Program-made: the position numbers and the translations under genes
Shown here: piece by piece, positions 44,858 to 53,088 of the stretch
Numbering within the stretch: the first letter of the stretch is position 1
Layout: each line of letters opens with the position of its first letter
Notes under the pieces: model-generated
The model's input: only the letters and a program-made list of their open reading frames with translations
What the model was told of the DNA's origin: nothing
Databases searched by the model: none
NCBI GenBank assembly: GCA_052400665.1
Contig: JBQTGK010000004.1
DNA length: 64,000 bases
Strand: one strand, 5' to 3'
DNA from: JBQTGK01 sp052400665
Lineage (GTDB): Bacteria > Bacteroidota > Bacteroidia > Bacteroidales > Marinifilaceae

Positions 44858-45877
44858 TTATTTAGCAGGATTGTTAATTGCATCAATAATTTTGTTTTCT
44901 AATTCTTCAGATAATTCAGGATTGTCGCTGATTAGTTTTTTAACAGCTTCGCGACCTTGACCTAATTTAGTTTCGCCATACGAGAACCATGAACCTGATT
45001 TTTTAATGATATTGTATTCAACACCTAAATCAATAATTTCACCAGTTTTAGAAATACCTTCTCCATACATGATATCAAATTCAGCTTTACGAAATGGAGG
45101 TGCAACTTTATTTTTCACAACTTTAACACGAGTGTGGTTACCTCTAACTTCGTCGCCATCTTTAATTTGTCCAATTCTTCTGATATCTAAACGAACTGAA
45201 GCGTAAAATTTCAAAGCATTACCACCAGTTGTAGTTTCTGGGTTACCAAACATTACCCCAATTTTTTCACGCAATTGGTTAATGAAAATACAAGTTGTAT
45301 TTGTTTTGTTGATATTACCAGTAAGTTTACGCAAAGCCTGAGACATTAAACGAGCTTGAAGACCCATTTTTGAATCTCCCATTTCGCCTTCAATTTCAGC
45401 TTTTGGAGTTAAGGCGGCTACCGAGTCAATTACAACCAAATCAATAGCTGATGAACGAATTAGCTGATCGGCAATTTCAAGAGCTTGTTCACCGTTGTCT
45501 GGTTGAGAAATTAATAGATTTTCAGTATCGACACCTAATTTTTCTGCATAAAAACGATCGAAAGCATGCTCTGCATCAATAATGGCACAAATACCACCAG
45601 CTTTTTGTGCTTCGGCAATTGCGTGAATTGCCAATGTTGTTTTACCCGACGATTCAGGACCATATATCTCAACAATTCTTCCTTTAGGAAATCCTCCAAT
45701 ACCCAAAGCCATATTCAGAGAGATAGAGCCTGATGAAATAGCAGGAAGGTCTTCTACAGCTTCGTCGCCCATTTTCATAATAGCACCTTTACCGTAGGTT
45801 TTGTCAATTTTTTCCATTGTAAGCTGAAGTGCTTTCAGCTTTTCTTTGTTAATTTCAGCAATATCTTTTGCAGCCAT
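44858..45877 (-). CDS. recA: Recombinase RecA
   Basis: RecA (339 residues) forms filaments on single-stranded DNA for recombination and SOS induction. Walker A GPESSGKTTLA is near residues 73-83, Walker B LVVIDSVAALTPKAEIEGE near 145-163 and the DNA-binding loop INQLREKIGVMFGNPETTTGGNALKF is intact. It starts MAAKDIAEINKEK and ends with a short acidic tail. It lies 93 bases downstream of bcp on the same strand; a CAGCAA/TTGCTG hairpin at about 45931-45950 lies between them. No SOS box was recognised. Confidence 0.97.
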   Translation of the reverse strand: MAAKDIAEINKEKLKALQLTMEKIDKTYGKGAIMKMGDEAVEDLPAISSGSISLNMALGIGGFPKGRIVEIYGPESSGKTTLAIHAIAEAQKAGGICAIIDAEHAFDRFYAEKLGVDTENLLISQPDNGEQALEIADQLIRSSAIDLVVIDSVAALTPKAEIEGEMGDSKMGLQARLMSQALRKLTGNINKTNTTCIFINQLREKIGVMFGNPETTTGGNALKFYASVRLDIRRIGQIKDGDEVRGNHTRVKVVKNKVAPPFRKAEFDIMYGEGISKTGEIIDLGVEYNIIKKSGSWFSYGETKLGQGREAVKKLISDNPELSEELENKIIDAINNPAK

Positions 45878-45970
45878 AATATGTGTTTAAATTTTTTTTC
45901 AATTAAGCTTATAACTATCTGCTTACAGTTCACAGCAATTAATATGTTGCTGTTAGCTGACCGCTGATTG

Positions 45971-46438
45971 CTATTTTAATCCCAATTCAGTTAATATCTG
46001 ATTGGTGTGATCTTTTGTTTTTACCTTTGAAAAGATTTTCTCAATAATTCCATCTTCAGAAATAATAAAGGTAGTTCGCAATACACCCATATATGTTTTA
46101 CCATATAATTTTTTCTCTCCCCAAGTTCCGTAAGCCTCCAGAATTTCTTTTTCGGTATCGGCAATAAGGTTAAATGCCAAATTATGCTTGGCAATGAATT
46201 TTTGGTGCGATGCAATCTTATCTGGACTTACTCCTAAAACTTCAAATCCTGCTTTTGTAAGCGAATCGTAGTTTTCATTCAAATTGCATGATTCGGCAGT
46301 GCATCCAGGAGTATTATCTTTTGGATAAAAGTAAAGAATTAACTTCTTGCCTTTAAAATCGGAAAGACTTAATTGCTTTTCGTCTTGATTTAATCCTTTA
46401 AACTCGGGAGCTTTACCTCCTTCTTTTAAGTGTGTCAT
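45971..46438 (-). CDS. bcp: Thioredoxin-dependent thiol peroxidase (Bcp/PrxQ)
   Basis: This 155-residue peroxiredoxin reduces peroxides with electrons from thioredoxin. The peroxidatic Cys is in FYPKDNTPGCTAESCNLNENY near residue 45, and a second Cys five residues later fits the PrxQ type with an alpha2 resolving Cys. The usual KEFxGK-like SDFKGKKLILYFYP and final VKTKDHTNQIL segments are present. It is cytoplasmic. The promoter -7 box is 21 bases before the ATG; recA follows on the same strand and could be partly read-through. Confidence 0.95.
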   Translation of the reverse strand: MTHLKEGGKAPEFKGLNQDEKQLSLSDFKGKKLILYFYPKDNTPGCTAESCNLNENYDSLTKAGFEVLGVSPDKIASHQKFIAKHNLAFNLIADTEKEILEAYGTWGEKKLYGKTYMGVLRTTFIISEDGIIEKIFSKVKTKDHTNQILTELGLK

Positions 46439-46458
46439 TTGATAGAAAATTAGAATTA

Positions 46459-46466
46459 CAAATATA
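46459..46466 (-). promoter_or_regulatory. Putative -7 promoter element for bcp
   Basis: TATATTTG on the minus strand is an exact TAnnTTTG match, 20 bases before the ATG. Confidence 0.55.
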
Positions 46467-46610
46467 CCTTTATCCTGATAGCGGAGCGAATTTTCGACGG
46501 TAAAATTATCAACTTATGAAGTTAAAAAAAATTGTAGCAAAACATTTTATTTTGATTCTTTTTTTTCTGATAAATATTATATTTTGTTAATTTTATTGCA
46601 AGTGTTGTTA

Positions 46611-46640
46611 TTTGTACTTACACTTAATATATTATCTTTG
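46611..46640 (+). promoter_or_regulatory. Promoter of the TPR-PD40-SPOR gene
   Basis: TTTG at 46611-46614 and TATCTTTG at 46633-46640 are separated by 18 bases. Confidence 0.7.
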
Positions 46641-46792
46641 TTATAAAAAAATTACTATATTAACTTTTTATATCTCCTGTACTATGTTATGAGTTTGTGT
46701 AAAAAGAATTCATTTAAAAGTTAGAGGGGAATAAATGTATTGTTGATTTGGATTTTTTTATCAAAAAAATCTGTAAGCAAGAAATTTAACCT

Positions 46793-48982
46793 ATGAATAA
46801 AACTATGAGATTACGCAGTAGTTTGCTAATAATCGCTCTGTTTATTGCCCAAATATTATTTGCCCAAAGCTTTAGCGGAGGAAAAACTGAACAGCAGATA
46901 GAAGAGGAAGCATTTGCTTTTTTCGATTCTGAAAATTACCAAAAAGCACTTCCATTATATGGGGAGCTAATAAATGTATATCCTCAGGATCCCGAGTATA
47001 ACTATTATTTAGGTGTTTGCCAGGTTGAATTAAATGATAATATATCTGAGGCTATCTCACATTTAAAAATTGCTTCAACAAGAAATGTTAATGCTTCGGT
47101 ACCTTATTTCTTAGGTCGAGCCTTTCACATGAATTATCAATTTAATTCTGCCATACGTTACTACCGAAAATTTCGAGAATATTACAAGAAAAAATCAACT
47201 GGAATTGATCAGTTAATTGTAATGTGTCAAAATGGGTTGCCTCTTGTTAATTCTTATTATGTTGTTGATTTAAAAGAGAAAAAAACGGTTGGCAAAAATG
47301 AATTTTTCAGACACTATAAGCTTGAAGGATTTGATGATAGATTATCCAAAAAAACCAAATCAATTAAATCGCGTTACGATGGTACTGGCGATAGAGATGT
47401 TGCGAGTTTAGCTAAAAAAGGTCAGTTTATATATTTCTCTAGTTTTGGAAAAAATAAAAAGAATGGGCGAGACCTATATCGAGCAAAACGATTAAAAAAT
47501 GGAGGTTGGGGAGATTGGGAGTCACTTACAGCTTTAAATACTGAGTTTGATGAAGTATTCCCTTATATGGCAGCCGATGGTAGAACCTTATATTTTTGTT
47601 CGCAAGGTCATACAAGTATGGGTGGATTTGATATTTTTAAATCGGTTTACAATGAAATTACAAATACCTGGACAGAACCCGAGAATCTGGGTTTTCCAAT
47701 AAATTCATCATCTAACGATTTATTTTTTGCTACCGATCATAATGATGAATATGCATGCTTTGCTTCGAGTCGTGAAAATGGAAAAAATGAGCTTACAGTA
47801 TATCGAATTAAACTCTCGGAATATCCAGAACAAAAAGTGGTTATGAATCCCGACCAATTGGTTGACTTGGCTATTTTAAAACCTATAACTAAAAGCAATA
47901 GTTTTGAGTCTACTCCTAAGAATGAGAAAATAAAGTATAGTATGAAGTTTAAGGAGGGGAGTTTTCCTTACTTTAATTTTGCGGTGTCCGACAAATTATC
48001 TTATCATTATCTTACTGAGTTTAAATCGAAAGAGGCTCGTAACTTTTTTATAGAGACTAAAAATGACGAATTTAATTCGGATAGTTTGCGACTTGTTACC
48101 GAGAATTATAGAGGAAAACTTAGTTCTTTATCTGGAGATGCAAAAACAAATTTAAGCAAGCAAATTGCTTTGTTGGAACAAGCTTCCTTTAAAATGGAAA
48201 ATCAGGCAAAAGAGAAATTAAATCAGGCAAGAAAAATTGAATCGGATTATTTAAATAAACATATTGTTGGGACTGTTGAAACTGATGTTGTGGCAACAGG
48301 TAATCAATTGAAATTGATCAAGACATCAGAACAATTACCTGAAAAAGCAATCGTAAACTCTACTGTAATGGAAACAGGCTATGTTTACCATTTGCAAGTT
48401 GGAGTATTCTCAAGCAAGAGAGGACGAAGTTTCTTTTCAGGATTAAATCCTTTGAAAGAAGAGTTGGTGTCGAATGGGAAACTGTACAAATATATGGTGG
48501 GCGATTATTCTTCATTTGCTAAAGCAAAAGATGCAATTCCTGAAATCAGGCAATTGTTCCCTAATGCATTTGTTGTAGCATATAAAAATGGCAAAAAGAC
48601 CAATTTAAGTGCTGCAATTAAAGTTACCGATCAGAATTATCAAGCAAGTCCGGTTGTTAAAGCACCAAAGTCTGCTGCAAAAAAATCCAATATAAAAAAA
48701 TCAGGAGAAATTTCGTTTAGAGTCCAGGTAGGTGCATTTTCGGAGAATGTAACACAGGATGTGAAAGATAAATTAAAGGCTTTCTCGAAATATGCTATCG
48801 CTTATACAAAAGACTATAGAGGATATACAATTTGTACTGTTGGTAATTTTGATTCTTATAGTAAAGTGAGTAAATTGAAAATGGAATTAAGAGAAGCCGG
48901 TTTAAGCGATGCATTTACAGTTGCTTTTTCGGGAACAGACAAAATTACCATTCAACAGGCACTTGAAATATTGCGTCAATAG
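46793..48982 (+). CDS. Exported TPR-PD40 protein with two C-terminal SPOR domains
   Basis: The 729-residue protein has a signal peptide (SLLIIALFIAQILFA-QS). Residues 35-130 are TPR-like (AFAFFDSENYQKALPLYGELINVYPQDPEYNYYLGVC), and about 190-345 have PD40 propeller motifs (GQFIYFSSFGKNKKNGRDLYR, YMAADGRTLYFCSQGHTSMGGFDIFKS). A coiled region follows (400-500), then two SPOR domains, YVYHLQVGVFSSKRGRSFF near 527 and ISFRVQVGAFSENVTQ near 640, separated by a Lys/Ala linker. SPOR binds denuded peptidoglycan, so the protein is probably a periplasmic wall-linked factor. This resembles T9SS/OmpA-type PorE but with SPOR instead of OmpA. It probably leads the clpS-nfeD-floA run. Confidence 0.86.
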   Translation: MNKTMRLRSSLLIIALFIAQILFAQSFSGGKTEQQIEEEAFAFFDSENYQKALPLYGELINVYPQDPEYNYYLGVCQVELNDNISEAISHLKIASTRNVNASVPYFLGRAFHMNYQFNSAIRYYRKFREYYKKKSTGIDQLIVMCQNGLPLVNSYYVVDLKEKKTVGKNEFFRHYKLEGFDDRLSKKTKSIKSRYDGTGDRDVASLAKKGQFIYFSSFGKNKKNGRDLYRAKRLKNGGWGDWESLTALNTEFDEVFPYMAADGRTLYFCSQGHTSMGGFDIFKSVYNEITNTWTEPENLGFPINSSSNDLFFATDHNDEYACFASSRENGKNELTVYRIKLSEYPEQKVVMNPDQLVDLAILKPITKSNSFESTPKNEKIKYSMKFKEGSFPYFNFAVSDKLSYHYLTEFKSKEARNFFIETKNDEFNSDSLRLVTENYRGKLSSLSGDAKTNLSKQIALLEQASFKMENQAKEKLNQARKIESDYLNKHIVGTVETDVVATGNQLKLIKTSEQLPEKAIVNSTVMETGYVYHLQVGVFSSKRGRSFFSGLNPLKEELVSNGKLYKYMVGDYSSFAKAKDAIPEIRQLFPNAFVVAYKNGKKTNLSAAIKVTDQNYQASPVVKAPKSAAKKSNIKKSGEISFRVQVGAFSENVTQDVKDKLKAFSKYAIAYTKDYRGYTICTVGNFDSYSKVSKLKMELREAGLSDAFTVAFSGTDKITIQQALEILRQ

Positions 48983-48991
48983 AGAAGAAAT

Positions 48992-49273
48992 ATGTGTAAT
49001 TGCGATAAGAAATATTCAAATAAAGAGAGCGATGTTTTAAGTGACAGACTAAATCGCAATACACTTTTATTACACAATGATGATTTTCATACTTTCGATT
49101 TTGTTGTAGATGCTTTAGTAGAGGTTTGTGATCATGATGCAGGACAGGCCGAACAATGTGCCTATATTACACACTACAAAGGAAAGTGTGATGTGAAAAA
49201 AGGGAGAATGAGTATAATAAGGCCAATGAGAGATCGCTTAGTAGAAATGGGCCTGAAAGTTACTATTGTATAA
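48992..49273 (+). CDS. clpS: ATP-dependent Clp protease adaptor ClpS
   Basis: ClpS (93 residues) delivers N-degron substrates to ClpA/C-ClpP. The core LLLHNDDFHTFDFVVDALVEVCDHDAGQAEQCAYITHYKGKCDVKKG carries the N-degron pocket residues (N-D-D near 28-30). The N-terminus is short (MCNCDKKYSNKES), with two early Cys. It starts 9 bases after the preceding stop and is probably co-transcribed. No ClpA or ClpC gene is in the window. Confidence 0.92.
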   Translation: MCNCDKKYSNKESDVLSDRLNRNTLLLHNDDFHTFDFVVDALVEVCDHDAGQAEQCAYITHYKGKCDVKKGRMSIIRPMRDRLVEMGLKVTIV

Positions 49274-49293
49274 TTGTTAATTGATTTTATTAG

Positions 49294-49758
49294 ATGACTG
49301 CCTTAATTATTGTTTTGCTTATTGTATTGGGAGTGCTACTATTACTTCTTGAATTTTTAGTGATTCCAGGAATTACTTTGGCTGCTCTTGGGGGTGTTTT
49401 AATGATTACAGGAGGAATTTATCTTTCTTACGATCATTATGGAAATACAATTGGGCATCTTACCGTTTTAGCAACAATTATTTTTTGCACTTTATCTTTA
49501 CTATTAGCTTTAAAATCGAATACCTGGAATAAGATAATGCTTAAAACCGAGCTTAACTCGAAAGTTGAGAAACTGGAAGCAGAAAAAGTTAATGTGGGAG
49601 ATCAAGGTATTTGTGTATCTCGTTTAGCACCCATGGGTAAGATAAAATTGAAAAAAAAAATAGTGGAAGCAAAATCTACAGGAGTTTATATTGATGAGAA
49701 AACAAAAGTAGAAGTTGTTGGCATTTTAGATAAAATAGTAATTGTAAAACCTATATAA
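49294..49758 (+). CDS. NfeD-family membrane protein
   Basis: The 154-residue product has two or three N-terminal helices (LIIVLLIVLGVLLLLLEFLVIPG, LAALGGVLMITGGIYL, LTVLATIIFCTLSLLLAL) and a C-terminal OB-like domain (VNVGDQGICVSRLAPMGKIKLKKKIVEAKSTGVYIDEKTKVEVVGI). This is a short NfeD without the protease part. It pairs with the flotillin-like gene 10 bases downstream, as is usual for NfeD, where it helps to organise membrane microdomains. Confidence 0.9.
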   Translation: MTALIIVLLIVLGVLLLLLEFLVIPGITLAALGGVLMITGGIYLSYDHYGNTIGHLTVLATIIFCTLSLLLALKSNTWNKIMLKTELNSKVEKLEAEKVNVGDQGICVSRLAPMGKIKLKKKIVEAKSTGVYIDEKTKVEVVGILDKIVIVKPI

Positions 49759-49768
49759 AACTATTCAA

Positions 49769-50749
49769 ATGGAAGGAATTGGTACAATAGTTCTAATTTT
49801 TGCTGCTGTTGGAGTGGGAATTTATATTCTCTTCTTCTTTATTCCAGTTGCATTGTGGTTCTCGGCTCTGTTATCGGGAGTAAGAATTTCGCTAATACAA
49901 CTTGTGTTTATGCGTTGGCGTAAAGTTCCGCCAAATGTAATTGTAAGTGCATTAATAGAGGGTACAAAAGCAGGATTGGTATTAAATCGGGATGATTTAG
50001 AAGCTCACTACCTGGCTGGAGGTCACGTAGCTCAGGTAACTCACGCTTTGGTTTCAGCATCTAAAGCTAATATAGAATTACCATTTCAAATGGCTACAGC
50101 AATCGATTTGGCTGGTCGTGATGTGTATGAAGCGGTTCAGATGAGCGTTATTCCAAAGGTAATTAATACGCCTCCTGTGACAGCAGTTTCTAAAGATGGT
50201 ATTCAGTTAATTGCAAAGGCCAGAGTAACGGTTCGTGCGAATATTCGCCAGTTGGTTGGTGGTGCAGGTGAAGAAACAGTATTGGCCAGAGTTGGTGAAG
50301 GGATAGTATCATCAATTGGTTCGAATGAATCGCATAAAGCAGTTTTGGAAAATCCGGATTATATTTCTCGAGTAGTTTTGGAAAAAGGTTTGGATGCAGG
50401 TACGGCTTTCGAAATTCTTTCAATTGATATTGCTGATATTGATATAGGAAAAAATATTGGTGCAGTACTTCAAACCGATCAGGCTGAGGCTGACTTAAAA
50501 ATCGCCCAGGCAAAGGCTGAGGAACGAAGAGCAATGGCTGTGGCATCGGAACAAGAAAATAAAGCATTGGCTCAGGAAATGCGAGCTAAAGTTATTGAGG
50601 CGGAAGCCGAAGTTCCAAGAGCAATGGCCGAAGCTTTTAGAAATGGACAATTAGGAATAATGGATTATTATCGAATGAAAAATATCGAAGCCGATACCAA
50701 CATGAGAGATAATATTGCAAATCCTAAAGATAAAGGGAAGAAAAAATAA
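49769..50749 (+). CDS. floA: Flotillin-like protein FloA
   Basis: FloA (326 residues) is a membrane-associated scaffold of lipid microdomains. The N-terminus has a hydrophobic hairpin (IVLIFAAVGVGIYILFFFIPVALWFSALLSG), followed by the YqfA/FloA-type SPFH domain (VPPNVIVSALIEGTKAGLVLNRDDLEAHYLAGGHVAQVTHAL) and a coiled-coil with KAEERRAMAVASEQENKALAQEMRAKVIEAEAEVPRAMAEAFRNG. It is co-transcribed with NfeD, as expected for the family. A strong terminator follows. Confidence 0.95.
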   Translation: MEGIGTIVLIFAAVGVGIYILFFFIPVALWFSALLSGVRISLIQLVFMRWRKVPPNVIVSALIEGTKAGLVLNRDDLEAHYLAGGHVAQVTHALVSASKANIELPFQMATAIDLAGRDVYEAVQMSVIPKVINTPPVTAVSKDGIQLIAKARVTVRANIRQLVGGAGEETVLARVGEGIVSSIGSNESHKAVLENPDYISRVVLEKGLDAGTAFEILSIDIADIDIGKNIGAVLQTDQAEADLKIAQAKAEERRAMAVASEQENKALAQEMRAKVIEAEAEVPRAMAEAFRNGQLGIMDYYRMKNIEADTNMRDNIANPKDKGKKK

Positions 50750-50763
50750 TTAAAATACACCTG

Positions 50764-50809
50764 AAAAAGCGGTCGAAAAGGGAAGAAAAACCTTTTCGGC
50801 TTTTTTTTT
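50764..50809 (+). terminator. Terminator after floA
   Basis: CGAAAAGG and CCTTTTCG form an 8-bp stem with an extra GC/AT-rich outer stem, followed by T9. Confidence 0.85.
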
Positions 50810-50905
50810 GAAAAAAAATAAAAAAAAATTAATTCAGAATCTCGCTGATTTATAATTTACTATAATAACACAAGTAAAATTCTTTAGCTATTGCTGAATA
50901 AATAT

Positions 50906-50936
50906 TTTGCAGATGTGAAATATTTACATACTTTTG
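50906..50936 (+). promoter_or_regulatory. Promoter of the tRNA cluster
   Basis: TTTG at 50906-50909, a 19-base spacer, and TACTTTTG followed by C at 50929-50936 make the best promoter match in the window. The tRNA-Ser 5' end is 12 bases further. Confidence 0.75.
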
Positions 50937-50948
50937 CTACCGCAATAC

Positions 50949-51039
<91 letters not shown>

Positions 51040-51065
51040 AAGTTTTTCAATAATAATTGAAACTT
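51040..51065 (+). terminator. Hairpin after tRNA-Ser
   Basis: AAGTT-TCAA and TTGA-AACTT pair around a TAATAA loop with one or two bulges; no strong T-tail. It may be a processing or termination structure. Confidence 0.4.
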
Positions 51066-51094
51066 GGAGCTTGAGGACTTGTTGAGTAATGAAT

Positions 51095-51160
51095 GATTCG
51101 AACCGGGGTTCGTAACATGTTCATGACGAGTGTAACGAGGAGTAATCCCCCTCTCTCCGC
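51095..51160 (+). pseudogene. Scrambled tRNA-Ser-derived fragments
   Basis: GATTCGAACC at 51095-51104 is the reverse complement of a tRNA T-arm, adjacent to GGGGTTCG at 51105-51112. The 17-mer AATCCCCCTCTCTCCGC (51144-51160) is identical to the 3' end of tRNA-Ser at 51022-51038. A foreign 31-base stretch lies between. It cannot fold as a tRNA and could be a decayed copy or a misassembly beside the N gap. Confidence 0.5.
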
Positions 51161-51170
51161 AAAATTTTCG

Positions 51171-51256
51171 NNNNNNNNNNNNNNNNNNNNNNNNNNNNNN
51201 NNNNNNNNNNNNNNNNNNNNNNNNNNNNNNNNNNNNNNNNNNNNNNNNNNNNNNNN
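51171..51256. other. Assembly gap (86 Ns)
   Basis: A run of Ns lies inside a tRNA cluster. Sequence before and after it ends with tRNA-Ser 3' motifs, so the gap probably reflects near-identical tRNA copies that could not be resolved; its true length is unknown. Confidence 0.9.
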
Positions 51257-51262
51257 CTCCGC
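51257..51262 (+). tRNA. 3' end of a further tRNA-Ser-like gene (cut by the N gap)
   Basis: The six bases CTCCGC directly after the gap match the last six of tRNA-Ser (CTCCGC at 51033-51038). They are probably the tail of another copy hidden in the gap; too short to be certain. Confidence 0.3.
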
Positions 51263-51268
51263 ACATTT

Positions 51269-51343
51269 CGGGGTGTAGCGTAGCCCGGTTATCGCGCCTC
51301 GTTTGGGACGAGGAGGTCGCAGGTTCGAATCCTGCCACCCCGA
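51269..51343 (+). tRNA. tRNA-Pro (anticodon TGG), copy 1
   Basis: The 75-base gene has acceptor CGGGGTG with CACCCCG, anticodon stem CCTCG/CGAGG and loop TTTGGGA with anticodon TGG at 51304-51306, and T-arm GCAGG-TTCGAAT-CCTGC. Discriminator A. It is identical to the copy at 51413-51487. Confidence 0.95.
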
Positions 51344-51354
51344 CGAAAATTTTC

Positions 51355-51382
51355 AGAGGAGTTTAAAAACTTCTCTTTTTTT
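51355..51382 (+). terminator. Hairpin between the two tRNA-Pro genes
   Basis: AGAGGAGTTT and AAACTTCTCT pair (one mismatch) followed by T7. Confidence 0.7.
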
Positions 51383-51412
51383 ATCTAACATAGAGTACCG
51401 GAATTAACATTT

Positions 51413-51487
51413 CGGGGTGTAGCGTAGCCCGGTTATCGCGCCTCGTTTGGGACGAGGAGGTCGCAGGTTCGAATCCTGCCACCCCGA
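51413..51487 (+). tRNA. tRNA-Pro (anticodon TGG), copy 2
   Basis: Same 75-base sequence as the copy at 51269-51343, including at least five identical bases upstream (ACATT). Anticodon at 51448-51450. A recent tandem duplication is likely. Confidence 0.95.
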
Positions 51488-51492
51488 CAGAA

Positions 51493-51522
51493 AGAGAATC
51501 TAGTAACGGATTCTCTTTTTTT
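51493..51522 (+). terminator. Terminator of the tRNA cluster
   Basis: AGAGAATC and GATTCTCT form a perfect 8-bp stem, loop TAGTAACG, followed by T7. Confidence 0.85.
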
Positions 51523-51553
51523 ATGCTTATAATTATTGTAAAAAACGAGGCAC

Positions 51554-51583
51554 AAAAAAAGGAAGCATTTCTGCTTCCTTTTT
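51554..51583 (-). terminator. Terminator after uxaA
   Basis: GGAAGCA and TGCTTCC pair around TTTC with A7 upstream and T5 downstream; it can work in both directions and ends the uxaBA transcript. Confidence 0.85.
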
Positions 51584-51601
51584 CATGTCAAAGACCTTTT
51601 A

Positions 51602-53086
51602 TTATAAGGTTACTCCGGTTTTAAAGATTGCAATTTCTCTAAATCCTGTTTTTTCGTGATTTAACTCTTCACCGCTTGCTACTTCAATTATGTAGTTTAA
51701 GAACTTTTCTGCTAAAGCGTCTATATTTCCATCTTCAAGTAATGTGCCTGCGTTAAAATCGATCCAGTGAGGTTTTTTCTTCGCTAAATTACTATTGGTA
51801 GATACTTTCATGGTTGGAACAAAACTTCCAAATGGAGTTCCTCTTCCCGTTGTAAATAGCACCATTTGACAACCAGAAAAACCAAGGGCTGAAGCAGCAA
51901 CCAAATCGTTACCTGGCGATGACAATAAGTTTAAGCCATTTTTCTGAATGACTTCACCATATTTTAGAACATCAACTATTTTTGCTGAGCCTCCTTTTTG
52001 AGTACAGCCAAGCGATTTGTCTTCTAATGTAGTTATTCCACCAGCTTTATTTCCTGGCGATGGATTCTCGTATATTGGTTGATTGTGCTTAATAAAGTAC
52101 TCCTTAAAATCGTTGATAAGTGAAACTGTTTTATCAAATACTTCTCGATTTTCGGCTCTTTCCATTAAAATATGTTCAGCTCCAAACATTTCGGGTACTT
52201 CGGTAAGAACAGTACTTCCTCCATTAGCAATTAACAGATCCGAGAATACTCCTAAAAGAGGATTGGCAGTAATACCACTAAATCCATCTGATCCACCACA
52301 TTTTAAACCAATTTTTAAATCTGAAATTGGGCAATCAACTCTTTTGTCAGACTGCATTTGGGTATAAAGTTCGTCAACGAGTTTAATCCCTTCTTCAATT
52401 TCGTCTTCAACATCCTGGCTGTTTAGGAATCGTACACGACTTTCATCAAATTCGCCAAGAGATTCTCTAAGCTGGCTGATTTGGTTGTTTTCGCATCCTA
52501 AACCAAGAACTAAAACACCACCTGCATTTGGGTGTTTTATCATATTTCCCAGTACAGTTCTTGTATTCTTGTGGTCATCGCCTAATTGTGAACATCCGTA
52601 GTTGTGTCCAAATACATGTATGTTATCAATTTCTTCTTTATTTTGCTTTTTAAATAGCTTAACAATAGAATTTGCTTGTCCGTTCACACATCCAACTGTT
52701 GGAATGATCCATAACTCGTTGCGAATACCTGCTTCACCATTTTTCCTTTTGTATCCTTTAAAGGTTTTATTGGAAGTAGCTATTTCCAATTCTTTAATTT
52801 TTGGATGATATTCATACTCCATGCAATCCGATAATTTGGTTTTTACATTCTGAACATGTACATGATCACCAATTTTTATATCCGATAAAGCATATCCAAT
52901 GGGATTTCCATATTTTATTACATCTTCTCCAGACATAATATTTTGAATTGCAATTTTATGACCCGCTTGAATGTCATCGGCAATAAGGATAGTTTGTCCA
53001 TCAATATTAATGGATTCTCCCTTGTTGATAGCTGAAATAGCAACAACAACGTTATCATTCTCGTGTATTTTAAAAAACTTTTCCAT
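51602..53086 (-). CDS. uxaA: Altronate dehydratase
   Basis: UxaA (494 residues) dehydrates D-altronate to 2-keto-3-deoxygluconate in galacturonate use. The N-terminal SAF domain (FKIHENDNVVVAISAINKGESI) is followed by the catalytic region with RKNGEAGIRNELWIIPTVGCVN near residue 117, HNYGCSQLGDD near 160, GLKCGGSDGFSGITANPLLG near 265 and GCQMVLFTTGRGTPFG near 410. It is full length for the fused enzyme. It begins 2 bases after uxaB stops and is co-transcribed with it. Confidence 0.95.
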   Translation of the reverse strand: MEKFFKIHENDNVVVAISAINKGESINIDGQTILIADDIQAGHKIAIQNIMSGEDVIKYGNPIGYALSDIKIGDHVHVQNVKTKLSDCMEYEYHPKIKELEIATSNKTFKGYKRKNGEAGIRNELWIIPTVGCVNGQANSIVKLFKKQNKEEIDNIHVFGHNYGCSQLGDDHKNTRTVLGNMIKHPNAGGVLVLGLGCENNQISQLRESLGEFDESRVRFLNSQDVEDEIEEGIKLVDELYTQMQSDKRVDCPISDLKIGLKCGGSDGFSGITANPLLGVFSDLLIANGGSTVLTEVPEMFGAEHILMERAENREVFDKTVSLINDFKEYFIKHNQPIYENPSPGNKAGGITTLEDKSLGCTQKGGSAKIVDVLKYGEVIQKNGLNLLSSPGNDLVAASALGFSGCQMVLFTTGRGTPFGSFVPTMKVSTNSNLAKKKPHWIDFNAGTLLEDGNIDALAEKFLNYIIEVASGEELNHEKTGFREIAIFKTGVTL

Positions 53087-53088
53087 GG

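Larger units (their letters stand above)
46439..46792. other. 354-bp divergent intergenic region
   Basis: It contains the bcp -7 box (46459-46466, minus) and a full promoter for the PD40-SPOR gene (46611-46640, plus). The latter gives a leader of about 145 bases, in which TAACTTTT (46661-46668) can pair with AAAAGTTA (46716-46723). No ORF is supportable. Confidence 0.55.

Noticed and set aside
51171..51256. Possible integration site or mobile element in the tRNA cluster
   Set aside because: No integrase, direct repeats of a tRNA 3' end flanking foreign genes, or IS sequence is visible; the gap is only 86 Ns.
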